From Cymodocea nodosa (lineage: Eukaryota; Streptophyta; Magnoliopsida; Alismatales; Cymodoceaceae): DNA of 64,000 bases. A program made the position numbers and the translations under genes. Of this stretch, positions 1 through 11,900 are shown in pieces. Where the stretch lies: positions 21,441,001 to 21,505,000 of the forward strand of contig CM072340.1 in NCBI GenBank assembly GCA_036874045.1, read 5' to 3'. The notes below the pieces were generated by a model that worked only from the letters and a program-made list of their open reading frames with translations, did no database searches and was not told where the DNA came from. Position 1 is the first letter of the stretch; each line of letters begins with the position of its first letter.

Positions 1-3000
1 TCCTTTATGTGTTCTACAGCAGCAAGGTCTTTAATAATATTTATGAAAATACTAGTATCCTCAACAACCCCAACAATATAAAGTTCCAGTAGAAGTTTCA
101 AGGTGTTCCTCTTCTTCATTGCCCTGGTGCTTTTGTCAGCATCCAAATCATCACCATTTTTACCAGGAAAGAAAATCTTTAAAAGACCCTGAACCAGGCA
201 AGGGGAAAAATCCCTGTACCTCTGATGAAGTAAAGAACAAACCTGAAAAACAAGTACTGTCAGAAAGGAACATCATCCAATACCAGTATACATCCATCTG
301 ATACTAAGGACTGGGTAAGAAAACTAAATCCTTTTTTAGGAGAATGATTAGTTACAGGAACCTTAAATAAGTTAACATTTATACATATTCAGCAACAGAA
401 TTTCCCTCAATTTTTTATCGAGCAGTGAAAATAGTTCTCTTATTCACGATCTCAAAGAATTATATCACAAACATAATAGTTTCTTCAAGTAGTTGGCCGT
501 CATAAAACCTATAATAGAAACCCAATAAAACTAATGAAATAACCATAATACAAAGTTAGAAACGGTAAGCAATCAAAAATTTGTACACTGAGGGCTAAAA
601 TATAACAACATGAATTTTCATCAGTAGTTCAGAATGTAAACTTTCATGAAATTCAATCCAGGACAACAATATGAAACCTGATTATCCATTGTAAAAAACT
701 GAATCAAGCAAGAGCTGTATTACAACTCTTGACTTCAATGTACTGATATGATGGTGTGAAGTACTAAGTAAAGTTCTTTTCTAGAGTTCCATGAGAAAAA
801 GAAACAATATATGTTGTACAGAAAAAATGTCCCTTTCGTCCAGTGAATTTCCAATTGGGAAGTAGCACAGTTTTTAAAATGGAATAATAGTCTTTAAACA
901 AGCATAAAGAAAATGATGCGAAAAACCAGAAAATGGACATTATACAGATTGGAATCAAAACAGTTTCTAAACAAGGATTAAATGGGATTTTTTTGAAAAA
1001 AGGCATAAACTTAAGTAAAGAGAAATATAAAAATACTTACATATAAATGATATCACTATAACCTGGGCAAAGAAAATTCCAATTTTATTACAAAAAATAT
1101 AATTCAAATATGTGTGTTTATTAATTAAGAAGCACAATAAAAATTTTCAATCATAAAGTAATGCATCAAAACAGTAAAATCATGTTGACACTCAAAAAAA
1201 AAAACCAAAAGAATAAAAAAGTCCATTTAAAGAGACAAAAATGGAAAATGTTCATTTTTCCTTGAAGTGGCAGTCTAAAGGGAAACTATCCACTAACAAA
1301 ATAGGTTTTTTTTCAAAACATTTTCCCTATTTTTCCAAAAAGTAAATGGTATGAACAAGAAAAGCAATTAAATGGCCATTGTTCTGTTTTTTACAACAAT
1401 GATAAAGAATAAGCAATTTTAGACCATTAAGAAAATGCAAAACTATCACATAGTGCAATTATGGTACAGGTAAGCAACCACAAAACTGCCACCCACCAGC
1501 TTAATTCCAAAATAACCTCACAATCATAATTCAATGGCCAATCAATCACCAAGACATTATCTTTGAAGCAACATTAAGCATCCATCACTAATCCAGTAAA
1601 TCCAAAGGCAAGGATAAATCTACCGATTTATTCCAATATATCACAAATAAAGATCCCACCAACCCTAAATTGTATGTAACTTATGACCACGTTAATTTCT
1701 CTTTCCACTCTACAAAAGGAGTGTTTTCACCACCAGAACACATGTTGCAATTAAATAAGGAGACTTGATACTTATTTATCCTAAACCTGAAAGGTACCCA
1801 GTTAGAGAATTTCATAAACTTTAGCCAAGATCAGTGCCACTCTATTATAAAGACTCTTTACTCTTTGAGAATGATGCAACCACTTTTTGCTGAAAAGTTG
1901 GAAAAACTCTTGGGCATTAATCACGAGGATTTGTCATGGTTATCACCGTAAAAAACAACCAAGGATGAAGCATGAATATATCTCAAGGAGAATGCATAAA
2001 GCTTTACTATTCTGAACACAAAATATACCAGCAATCTACATCTGCAAGAAAAAGAGATATTGGATGATAGATAGTGCAAAACAGGTAAAGGCATTGTTAT
2101 TACAGTGCCAAGGCATCAAGCTTGGGTGCTTTAGTACCTAGGCAACACCTTGGTACCAACCTCAATGGTTATTGGTATACATGAACAGATACAAGTCCAA
2201 AAAATATTAAAATGTCCACCTGAACTGCAGCCTGAATATCTGATGTCTTCAGTTTGGCGTCGCAGATGGCTGCTACAGCTTCACTAACAAATTTACTCAA
2301 GTTCACATTTCTTATCTCATCTATCAATCCTTCTTTCTGTTCTTCATTGATCTGCTTGAGCTTCTTAATGACTGCTGTATTGCGCTTGATACTAGAGTCC
2401 AGTGTCCGGAGGAAAGCTGCATCTGAAGAAAGAGTCTGGTGTAAGAGAACTTGATTGTTAATTAACTGCAATTGAAAATACAGGTATGTAGACCAAGGAA
2501 GAGATAACCAACCAGGTCGTTCAGGGTTCAAATTACTTTCACGTAGAGACATCTTTGCATCAATTGCCCTTCTGAATTCTTCAATGCGAGTGAGGTGTCC
2601 CTGTACATCAAAAATGGCAGTCGTAAAACATAAAGTAAATTCACTAATAACAAACAGTATTACAAGCAGGAATTGGAGTACAGAATTGTGAGCCAAAAGC
2701 ATGCATAAATTGAAAAATTGGAGAACAAAAACCACATGAAATTCAAGTTTTGTGCAGAAGGAAAAGAAAGAAAGCAAAGCAAAGCAGTGTTAAAGCAGCA
2801 TTAGTCAATTGAAAATTGGTTTTGTTTGAAGAAGATTGTTAGTATAATGTTAAGTGTTGTTCAGTGATAACCAGGCTACTGGATAGTTGGATCTTGTGGT
2901 AGTATATAAGTAGCTCTTTTGTTGTATTAGGGATTATGCTTTTGGGTTTATCAAACATTGTATTGGAGAGTTACCACCTCTCGAACAGAGGTGCCCTATT

Positions 3001-5088
3001 TTCACCATCTATTCCATAATAGCTTCTTCACAATCCCGACCATCCTATTACTTGTGATCTTCAAGGCACAGGAACGACTCCAACAATCTGGTATCAAAGT
3101 CATTCGATCTGGTGGCCTCTTATTGACAAAAAGGCAAGGATGCACTGATGGAAGACATTCAGTTGGCCAACATGGTTCCAACAAGTAAAGAATTTCCATC
3201 AGCAATCAGATTCATATAGATATATGCTATCACAATGGCAAGAAGGGAAGCTGGATCCAGAAAAATATTCATTAGTTGATGTGTTGTTTTACAAAGGGAG
3301 ATTGTTTATAACCAACAAACCAAGTTTGCATCAAAAGCTATTGGACTTCCATGATTCTACATTGGCAAGGTATCACAAAACAGTTCAAAGAATGCAACCC
3401 AATGCATATTAGAAGGGATGGCATAAAGATCTAAAACAATATATTAAAGAATGTGATATATGCTAGAGAAATAAATATGGAGCTATACCACCAACTTGGC
3501 TACTCCAACCACTTCCAATCCCACAACAACGGTGGATGGACATCAATATGGATTTTAGAGATGAACTACCATGATCTAAAAAGAAAATCACTATTATGGT
3601 GATTGTGGACTGTCTTACCAAGGAGGACATTTTGTGGCACTCAAGCACCCATACAAAGCTAAAGACTTTGCATTTTCTTTTGTGGAAACTGTAGTCAAAC
3701 TGCATGGAATGGTCAATAGTTTGTGATCATGACCTGATTTTTACCAATGCTTTTTGGTGAGAGCTGATGCAAGATCAAGGCTCCAAATTATGCATGTCCA
3801 CTGCTTATCATCCTCAAATGAATGGACAAACTGAGGTACTTAACCGTACATTGGAGACACATTGTTTTACATTTTTACAGCCAAAAAGTTGGTCTTATTG
3901 GCTCCCATGGGCCAAGTATTGGTACAACACTTCATGGTATAGCGCAACAGGGGTCACACCATATGAAGCATTATATGGGAATCTACCACCCACACTCCTA
4001 TCTTGTGTGCCCAGAATGGCCAAATCTGCCATTGTAGATCAGGAATTACACACACAGGACGACAATCTGAAGAAGTTGCAAGGGAACCTCCAAAGGGTGC
4101 AACAAAAAATAAAAAGTATGGCGGACGAGCAAAGACACGAAAACTCCTTTGAGGTGGGAGATTTTGTTTATCTGAAGCCACAACTGTACCAACAGCAAAT
4201 GGTAGGTACTTGTGGAAATCAAAAGCTGGTGCCGTGATATCATGGTCCCTTCGAAGTGGTAGTGCAAGTTGGCAAAGTGGCGTATCAATTAAAGATACCT
4301 CCTGAATCGAAGATACATCCAGTGTTCCACATCTCTCAACTAAGGCAGAGAGTTGGGCTGATGATCCCTCCAACAATGCTGGTTCATTTTAATATGGAAA
4401 CCAAAGCTGTTAGCACAACGCATAGTCAAGAAAGGTGATATAGCAGTGACTGAAGTATTGGTGCAATGGGACAGTGAAGATGAAACATCCGCTACCTGGG
4501 AGGAGCACTGCAAGCTGCTTACTAAATTCCCTGACCATGAGGACAAGGACTTGCGAGCGACAGAGTAAATGTCAAGTGTTGTTCGATAATAACCAGGCTA
4601 CCGGATGGTCGGATCTTGAGGTAGTATATAAGTAGCTCTTTTATCGTATTAGGGATTATGCTTTTGGGTTTATCAAACATTGTATTAGAGAGTTACCACC
4701 TCTCGAACAGTGGTGCCCTATTTTCACCATCTATTCCATCATAGCTTCTTCATAATCCCAACCACGGAATTACCTGCGATCTTGAAGACGCAGGAACGAC
4801 TCCAACATATAGGAAAACCATCTTCAAAAAAATTAACACGAAATGCAGAACCTTAATCCGAAAGTTAGGAGTTCACTGCCAAACACATCCTTCCGCTCCC
4901 ATTCTTCCATACATCACAAAATAAAACCAAAAACGACCCAAAAAAACGAAAGAAGAGAAAATTTGAAGTTCTCTGCGCCATAGAAAATCATCTCCAACCC
5001 AAGTTTAAAATTTTGCACTCACATCGTCGTTATCCGGCTTGTCGTGATTCTCCCCGGCACCACGGGCTTCCTCCTCTGCGTGGTCCAT
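1..5088 (-). CDS. UPF2: UPF2, regulator of nonsense transcripts 2 (5' part, cut by window edge)
   Basis: UPF2 bridges UPF1 and UPF3 in the nonsense-mediated mRNA decay complex, mainly in the cytoplasm. Four coding exons read in frame on the minus strand: 5088-5023 (22 codons starting [10 protein letters not shown]), 2600-2513, 2422-2220 and 242-1 (continues off the edge). Phases are 0, 1 and 0, each exon has GT-AG borders, and about 199 residues are visible. Exon 2 begins with the conserved stretch [12 protein letters not shown]; exon 3 holds [13 protein letters not shown] and [12 protein letters not shown]; exon 4 holds [19 protein letters not shown] and [13 protein letters not shown]. These are the start of the first MIF4G domain as known in plant UPF2. 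Intron 1 (2601-5022) carries a Ty3/gypsy fossil in the opposite orientation. The upstream neighbour STIG1-like gene is divergent. The assignment is firm from conserved sequence; the remaining roughly 1000 residues of the family lie outside. Confidence 0.93.
243..2219 (-). other. UPF2 intron 3
   Basis: This 1977-base AT-rich intron separates UPF2 exons 3 and 4. Short open frames occur in it, but none has splice support or recognisable protein content. Near 2108-2153 there is an imperfect inverted repeat (CCAAGG to CCTTGG arms) of a type common as small repeats in plant introns. Nothing else is recognised. Confidence 0.7.
2848..3085 (+). repeat. Left LTR of the Ty3/gypsy fossil
   Basis: This 238-base direct repeat is paired with 4570-4807. 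It starts TG and ends CA and is followed four bases later by the tRNA-Met-type primer-binding site. A TATATAAG stretch inside it may be the old LTR promoter. Confidence 0.9.
4570..4807 (+). repeat. Right LTR of the Ty3/gypsy fossil
   Basis: This 238-base repeat is the partner of 2848-3085, with about 90% identity by eye. It ends CA just before the tatag flank, which resembles the tataa left flank. Confidence 0.9.
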
Positions 5089-6340
5089 GTCTCGCAAAAA
5101 ATCTCTTCGACGAAAACCCTAGAAATCACAATTCGAAACCTCGAGCAAGCGAGAGACCTATGGAGAAACCGAATTGACGGAGTCCTGATCGATCGTGGGG
5201 AGGGAAGGAAAAGGGAAGGAAGGGTTTTTGCAGGAGAGAGAAGACGTGACGACGGGATGATCGTGGATTTGTGGAGAAGACCTTACACTCTTTATCAAAT
5301 CAATCAAAACTAATCATGACAAGAAGCGGCACATTGATAAGTGGGCTTTTTCGGAAATATGGATCTTAACGAGATGGGCTGGAAGCCCAAAAATCAATGG
5401 ACTCTCACCATCTCTAAGTCGGCCCAACCCGAACGCGTCCCCTCGGCTCTCGCTTTCTCACGATTGTCTTCGTTAATAAATAGTTCATTATTCCATCTTA
5501 CGTGGAATTCTACATATGTACCATGAATGATACAAGCTGACGAAAAATTCCGAACCGCCATATATGCATGGAGATAGAAGCTGTGTGCAGAGGAGTACGT
5601 ACACGTATGCAGCTTCCCTACTTTAGCTATCATCCCGCGTGCGCCGTCAAACAATGGAAGTTTCAAGATCTTTCCTCCCAGTCAAACAATAGAGTCAAAA
5701 TACGCATACGATCTGCACGCACGGACAACCCAAAACGTCAACCAAGCTGGCACATACAAGACGTCAAATTAATTAGGCGAGTATCGGTCGATCGGCCCAA
5801 GCCCCACGGACTTTGACCATACTCGTATATTATTTATCGCGGGACGACATGACACGTGAATGTCGAAGAAGTCTTCTTCTATCTTGGTAGTTCACGGCAT
5901 ATATCCAGAGAAAAGAGTTTCCGGTCATGGCTTAATTGATTAATTAATCAGTCTGAATGCATGGGACTTGTGATTAACGAACGACCCGTCGCTGTCGATC
6001 ACCCGCGCTTATGTAGATAAATAAACAAGTAAATGACATCGCCCAGCTGGATCCAAGCCGGAAGCTGGGGCTGCTCAAAAATTAAGAGAATGACCGGCTG
6101 AAGTCCCCTATTCCCAGCTAATGGAAACTTGCCAACACTGACGAGAGTCAAATCTCCCATCGTCGGTCAGCAAAGACTTCGACCTGGGTAACGGCCCAAA
6201 GATTGATCGATCACCTATAAATACCCACATCCATATATGCATTGTACATCATCACCAATACCCAGCTTGTTGGTAAGAATATAGTTTCAGTTCGACTGGT
6301 ACTAGTTTGATTACTAGCTGTATCTTAATTAATTGCAACC
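5089..6340. promoter_or_regulatory. Divergent spacer between UPF2 and STIG1-like gene
   Basis: This 1.25-kb spacer holds the 5' leader and promoter of UPF2 (minus side, roughly 5089-5300) and the promoter of the STIG1-like gene (plus side). A G-box core CACGTG lies at 5853-5858, about 490 bases before the STIG1-like ATG. Short open frames here have no protein-like content. No repeat family is recognised. Confidence 0.6.
6216..6223 (+). promoter_or_regulatory. TATA box of the STIG1-like gene
   Basis: TATAAATA lies about 118 bases before the ATG at 6341, a normal distance for a plant TATA box plus an 80-90-base leader. It is the only strong TATA motif close upstream. Confidence 0.75.
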
Positions 6341-6802
6341 ATGAAGCTGCTGGCCTTCCTGCCCCACCTCCTCCTCCTCCTCTTCCTCTTCTTCTCTGTG
6401 ATCACGACCACCACCTTGGGTATCCGGACTACGCCGGACGCCAACGGTAGCAATGATGATGACAAAAGTAGTAGCAATGGTCGCCTCTACCAGCAGATGG
6501 ACGACTACTTGGGGGGATGGTACCAAAACCAACGTCGGGCTCCGATGACGTGCGACAGGTACCCAAGGGTGTGCAACTTCCCAGGGAGCCTGGGGCCGGA
6601 CTGCTGCCAGAGGCACTGCGTGGACCTGAGGTTCGATCCCTTCAACTGCGGGAGGTGCGGGCAGAGGTGTGGGTTCGGGCAGATGTGCTGCAACGGGAGG
6701 TGCGTGAACTTGTTGTTCGACCAGAACAACTGTGGGTGGTGCAACAACAGGTGTGCCGGCCAAGGCAGCTTCTGCAGGTATGGGATGTGCAGTTATGCCT
6801 GA
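6341..6802 (+). CDS. STIG1-like stigma-specific cysteine-rich secreted protein
   Basis: STIG1-family proteins are secreted, cysteine-rich proteins; the founding members act in the stigma exudate and bind pollen receptor kinases, and others act in apoplast signalling. This intronless frame encodes 153 residues. Residues 3-20 form a leucine-rich hydrophobic signal peptide; residues 30-66 are a variable polar linker. From residue 71 to 150 there are 16 cysteines, with the family pattern of CCQRHC, NCGRCGQRC, MCCNGRCVNL and NCGWCNNRC. The repeated F-D-x-x-N-C-G motif typical of the STIG1 domain occurs twice (around 98 and 126). Length matches the family (about 140-160). The ATG at 6341 opens directly into the signal peptide. 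A TATA box sits at 6216 and AATAAA at 7088. Family is certain; which member, and tissue of expression, are not shown by sequence. Confidence 0.93.
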   Translation: MKLLAFLPHLLLLLFLFFSVITTTTLGIRTTPDANGSNDDDKSSSNGRLYQQMDDYLGGWYQNQRRAPMTCDRYPRVCNFPGSLGPDCCQRHCVDLRFDPFNCGRCGQRCGFGQMCCNGRCVNLLFDQNNCGWCNNRCAGQGSFCRYGMCSYA

Positions 6803-8946
6803 CGGAAGGAGATCGAAGCCTCAAGGAGAGTGAATGTGCGGTGAATTGCTGGTCTCTATCTAGCTGGAGATCAGCAGTGCGTGCATGCATGCATGGACAT
6901 GAGGGGTGGTGGTGTTCTTCACGATGCATCGATCACACGAGCGTGTCTGTGCTCTTTTGTGTCTTCTTCTTTGATTCAATCAAATTCCATTTTGTAAGGA
7001 AATCCTTGATATACAGCTGAATTTTGTAAAACTGTTTCTTTTCTTTCTTTCGAAAATGATGAGTTTGTAAACTATCAATCTCAAATTAATAAAGAAATAT
7101 CATATTCCTTTTTAGTTGGCTGACCTCTTTTATTAATGTTTCTTCGTTAACGAGGGTATTTTTACTTCACCTTGAATTCAAAACTTTCTTCTTTCTCTTT
7201 CAAGCTCTCGTAGATTTCTGAAGATGACAAAGAAAGAACGATCACACCATGCACTTTAAAATGGCAACTTCGATCGATTTATATCTAAGATTTTTTTTTA
7301 CGTTCTTGTATGGTCCTGTGCCCAACAAAATTCAATGCGAGGTGCATCAATTTATGTACGATGACAGGTGGAGATTTATAACAAGCTGTGAAGTATATGA
7401 TCACATGAATGCATGTACGCGAATTAGAGATCTAATCCTCAATTATGGCAAGTGCGTTAATTCCACCATGTCCTACATATACACTACTTCATGGCCTCTT
7501 TGTTCGAATAATCTGATCGTCTGGAATATTATTTAAAACTCTAGCGGGTTGAAATGATACGAATTATGAAAGATAACACCCAGAGAAAGCAATCTTATAT
7601 ATGGTGCATGTTTGATGAACGACTTTGATATTTTAGTGATTGCGCAAGCGACATTTTCAGAAAACTCATTTGACTTTATAAGGTCCGTTTCTTCGCAATA
7701 AGATTATTTAAATAGTACGTGACTAATGAATGTCTGGCATGCCACCAAGGAAAGAGAAAAAGGTAGTGACGCTGTGAGAAGAAAATTCAAACAAGATGAG
7801 ATCCTTGAGAAACTGTTTGAAAACAAACCTCGGTTACGTGTCTAACTTGACATAATCCGAAACCTCTATTTATTGAATAATTTCATGCATAAGATAATTT
7901 GGTGGATCATAACCATTAAACAGACCAATAGTGCCTTAGATTTCACGTCACCAAGTGTCATCACTAACCTAGTACCAAACTTTGGATTTGAGATGGGTGT
8001 ACCCAGCCGAAGGGCACCTAACCCCCAGTCAAATTTAGAATTACAGCAGAAGGGCCGTTTCCAAGTAATCCTCTCAAACCCAAGCAAGCAAGCAAGCCTA
8101 CCACTTCCAATACCAGCCAGAAACATTTGATCACGTTTTGTACAAGCGAGAAATTTTTGCATGTTTAGGGTAGAATCATACAACTAAACGTGTCAGGTAA
8201 ATTGCCACTCTAGTAAAAACTGCTAATAGCAGAAAGCCATGTCCAAATTTAGCAACAGACAATGAGAAACCAATCTCCAGTGAAAAGGTGTGAACAGGAT
8301 TTCATTACGCAACCGTTTAAGTCAGAATGCACGTCGCTTTTTCTATTATTACAGAAAGAACAACGAAAGTCGCAATTTGTTATCCACATCTCCAGAGCGA
8401 TGCTGCCAAAAAGTTTGGTAGATGTGCCAAGCAGATGCCTATACGTTCCAAAGATCACCGTTATCTGCGTTGATTTGTATTTCACATGTCAGCAGTGGGT
8501 AATCACGTTCATATTTGGGAGTCGCACAAACCTGAAACCAATACTCCTGGTATTCCACGAGCTACCACCGCCAAAGGAGCTTGAAAATAAAAACAAGCTG
8601 TATCAATATTCAAAAAGAGATACCTTTGAAGCATGCCACCGTAGGTTACAACAAAATCAATCGCAGTATATATTTTGATATAGATAACAATCAAAAAAAA
8701 AAAAGTTACAACATTCCAGACATGCTTGCAACTCCGTGAAATAGTTTTGAAAAAAAAATAAGTTATAACTTCGCATGACCAAGCACGAAATTTGTATGCA
8801 GATCAGCTTAGAGCAATCATTCGCCGTCCCCTGTCATGATATTTACGACAGCGTTATGTGGCTTTACTGGATGAACTATTCCAAGTAAATCATTTGAGTG
8901 AAGGAATCAGACCTACTTGACTTTAGACGAACTGTACAAAATCACA
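6803..8946. other. Convergent spacer between STIG1-like gene and VIPP1
   Basis: This 2.1-kb spacer contains the 3' UTRs of the plus-strand STIG1-like gene and the minus-strand VIPP1 gene. Open frames up to 138 codons (8262-8678) show no family signature and biased filler composition. No repeat, RNA gene or further coding exon is recognised. Confidence 0.6.
7088..7093 (+). terminator. Poly(A) signal candidate for the STIG1-like gene
   Basis: AATAAA lies about 285 bases after the stop codon in a T-rich context, a plausible near-upstream poly(A) element. Only the motif supports it. Confidence 0.45.
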
Positions 8947-11900
8947 CTAGTTTTCACTGGCCTTCTTCCGCAACGAATTAAGCTCATTTTCAATTTCTGT
9001 GTCGCGAAAAGGAAATTTGGACTTGGAATCGCTAGATGCAGTTCCGCCGGATGGAAGTTCCCCCTTCTGTGACAATGGATAATACAAAAAAAAGGAAAAT
9101 AACAGAATGATGGTGTTTTCTCATTGATGTTAAAATATCTGTCCTGTATTTCAAATACCATGCATCCAGGACACGTAAGTTGATGCTAAGGATCAAATCT
9201 CGTACAATACAAAAGAATGAAAAACTTTCTTTTTGATGAATACTTCTTGTCATCTCGTCTTCAACTGAGAGATAAATGGTGTGCATACCGGGTGATGTTT
9301 TTATTATCTTTATTATGAATAAAATCAGTGAAGATGCTAGAGAGATGAAATAATAAAATTTCCAAACTGTCCACTACCAATCAATTTGTTACAAGCTGAA
9401 TATCTAGACTCCACTAGAGACAAAGTAAGTCAAATTTGACAAACCATAATTTATTTTTTTGTTTACTAACCATCATTTAATTGAAAAACAAGATGTGTAA
9501 GAATCTGGATGCAAAAATAGTAATCAGAAAAAAGATTTTATCAAATCTCAAATCAAATCAGCATGGCAAGCAAAAAATAATAAAAAGATCTTGTGGTCTC
9601 CATTTTTCAGTCGCCAGCATAAAAAATTCCAATAAATTCTCAGAGTAAATATCTAGTTGATGACTTTTATAATTTTCGGGTCTCCAAACAAAAGTGTTAA
9701 TTGTGGGATGGCCCCGCGTTGATGGGATAAAGCCTATCTGATTAAGATATGCAAAGTCATTTCGCATACAAAAAATCGTAAGTTTAATGGAATTGCACTT
9801 CAAATTAGATCGATTATTCAAGTATATGACTCTTGGCCATCTGGAGCTTCTAATGCTGTAAGATGATGAATGAAGATTTGTATCAAAAATTGTTGGATCA
9901 CATGTTTGAATGAAAGGAAAATGAACTTACTACTGAACTTCCTGACAACTCTTTTTTTAGTTTTGCAAGATCATCATCCACGGTTGGATTCTCTAGAAGA
10001 GCAAACTACATAGAAATATATCATGTCATGATAAAATTTCAATGGTGAAACAGAAACTAGCCACTGGAAAGGGAAACTCACCTTTCCTTCAAGATCATCC
10101 GCTGTTAACTGATTAAGGGTCTCTGCTTGGGACTCCATGGTCAAAACTATTGAGGAAAAAGGTTCCAAAGCAAAATAAGAAAGGGAATAGAATAAGAGAC
10201 TCAAAAGGAAAGGAAATATGCTGTAAATATAAATTAAATAATATGCAATTTACATCTACATAATGCTTTTATTATCAAGGGTAACTTCTTAACAATTTCA
10301 CCAAAGAGCTCCATCAAGGTTTCTTGTAATTTTTGCAAGAGTTCAAAATGTCATGCTGCTTTGCATGCATCTGGATTTGTAAAGAGGCAACATTACTTGG
10401 ATAATTAATATTAAATGCAATGCTTTAAAATGGCACATATAATGCCTACACCTTAAAATGATGACCAAGAACATCAATTGCCGTTAGATGACAGAAATGA
10501 TGCTAAGAAAAGTTAAAACCTTACCTTTTTCCTCCATCCTCTCAAAAGCAGATAGTGCATTGCCCGTATCAACATTTCCTAGCACTTCATTCACCTTATT
10601 TGCAGTCCTACATAAAATGACATCTAACTCTTAGACTGCTAAGATGAAGAGAATGAATTAACTTTTATTGTTATTGGTAAACAGAAGTAAATGTCATCAA
10701 ATAAATGAAAAGGAAACAAACTTGGCAGATTGTGCTCGAGATTTGAGGATATCTTTCTTCGACTTGGCCTCCTGGATTTTGCTTTCTAAAAGCTGCAGTA
10801 TAGTTTATTAATATATTGATGAAAATAAATGGTTTATTTACATTAGGAAGTTGTCCCACTTTACTCATAAAAAGGTAACACAACCATATTGAAAATATAA
10901 TGGACCAACCCGTGAATTGGAAACAAGATTTTCAACTGCAGTATTCTGTTGTTCTAGCTGGCTTTTCAAAGAATCTGCATTGTCCTAAAATAGAAAGGCA
11001 AAATTGTCAATTCTAAATATACACATATCACTGTAAATCATACCATGCCAATGGATAGAAAAGATTCTCCAATAAAACAACAAAATGAATAAACATAATC
11101 AACAATAATAATACAAGTCATAATCCTACTACGTAGAGTTGGCCACATAAATTTTTTCTTACATTTATTTTTATCTATGATCAAATTTTCAGTTAGATTG
11201 CATAACTTAAAATTCTTTCTTACAATTTCTAATCAAATAGTTTTAAGCCTTTCTCTACCTTTACTACACTATTTTTTTTCTCTTAACCGGTGCATTTTTT
11301 AATCTCCTAAAAATATAATCAAACCACCTAAGTTAAATTTTCTTTATTTTATCTTCAATTGGTACAACTCTTACCCTATTTCTAATAAAATTATTTTTTA
11401 GTTTATTTCTTATAACATTATTATTCATTTATCTAAACATGCGTATCTTAGTAATACTAACTTTTTGCATGGGATTGTACTTTACAATCAAACATTTGAA
11501 CCATAAAAATATTTAGGCAAATAACAATTTTAAAGAACTTTTCTTTTAATTTTAAGTGTATAAAATGAATAAATATAATAAAATTTAATATTCCTGGTAT
11601 GGTTCGTAAATACCTAAAGATATAAATCGACTTTTATGGTCATCTATCAACAAAGTGTTGATTTGATGAGGATAGCTGCCAAGGAATGATGCATGGTCAA
11701 AACAAAGCCATGCTTTATGGTTTTATATGGTGTATTCATAAACATGCATCAATTATTTGTTAGATATCCAAGTATTTGATGATTTTTTATCAAGTGTAAT
11801 GTATGAAACTTAGTTCCCTATGGAAAAATTGTGATTTCAATTGATGGATCTTGAAAACTCGGAAGCTAGCCAATCCATGTACACATTCAAGGTTAAGAGA

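Larger units (their letters stand above)
2848..4807 (+). mobile_element. Ty3/gypsy chromovirus-like LTR retrotransposon fossil, broken
   Basis: The two ends are direct repeats of 238 bases each (2848-3085 and 4570-4807), both starting TG and ending CA, and they differ at roughly 24 positions (about 10%). Flanks read tata+A on the left (2843-2847) and tata+G on the right (4808-4812), fitting a 5-base target duplication with one change. Just inside the left LTR lies a primer-binding site at 3089-3100 matching the initiator tRNA-Met type. Internal parts recognised on the + strand are the integrase zinc-binding region, the integrase core and a C-terminal chromodomain-like region, which places it among plant chromoviruses. 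It is far shorter than a whole member and clearly broken in many places. Using a rice rate of 1.3e-8 per site per year, the LTR divergence suggests roughly 4 million years (inference). Confidence 0.9.

Noticed and set aside
3954-4376. Antisense frames across the Ty3/gypsy fossil
   Set aside because: The plus strand carries the element's integrase region; the minus-strand frames are chance shadows.
6329-7020. Other frames across the STIG1-like gene
   Set aside because: All are shifted or antisense readings of the same exon; only 6341-6802 has signal peptide and the cysteine pattern.
8262-8678. 138-codon plus-strand frame in the STIG1-VIPP1 spacer
   Set aside because: No recognisable domain, lies where the VIPP1 3' UTR is expected, and the codon make-up resembles random AT-rich DNA.
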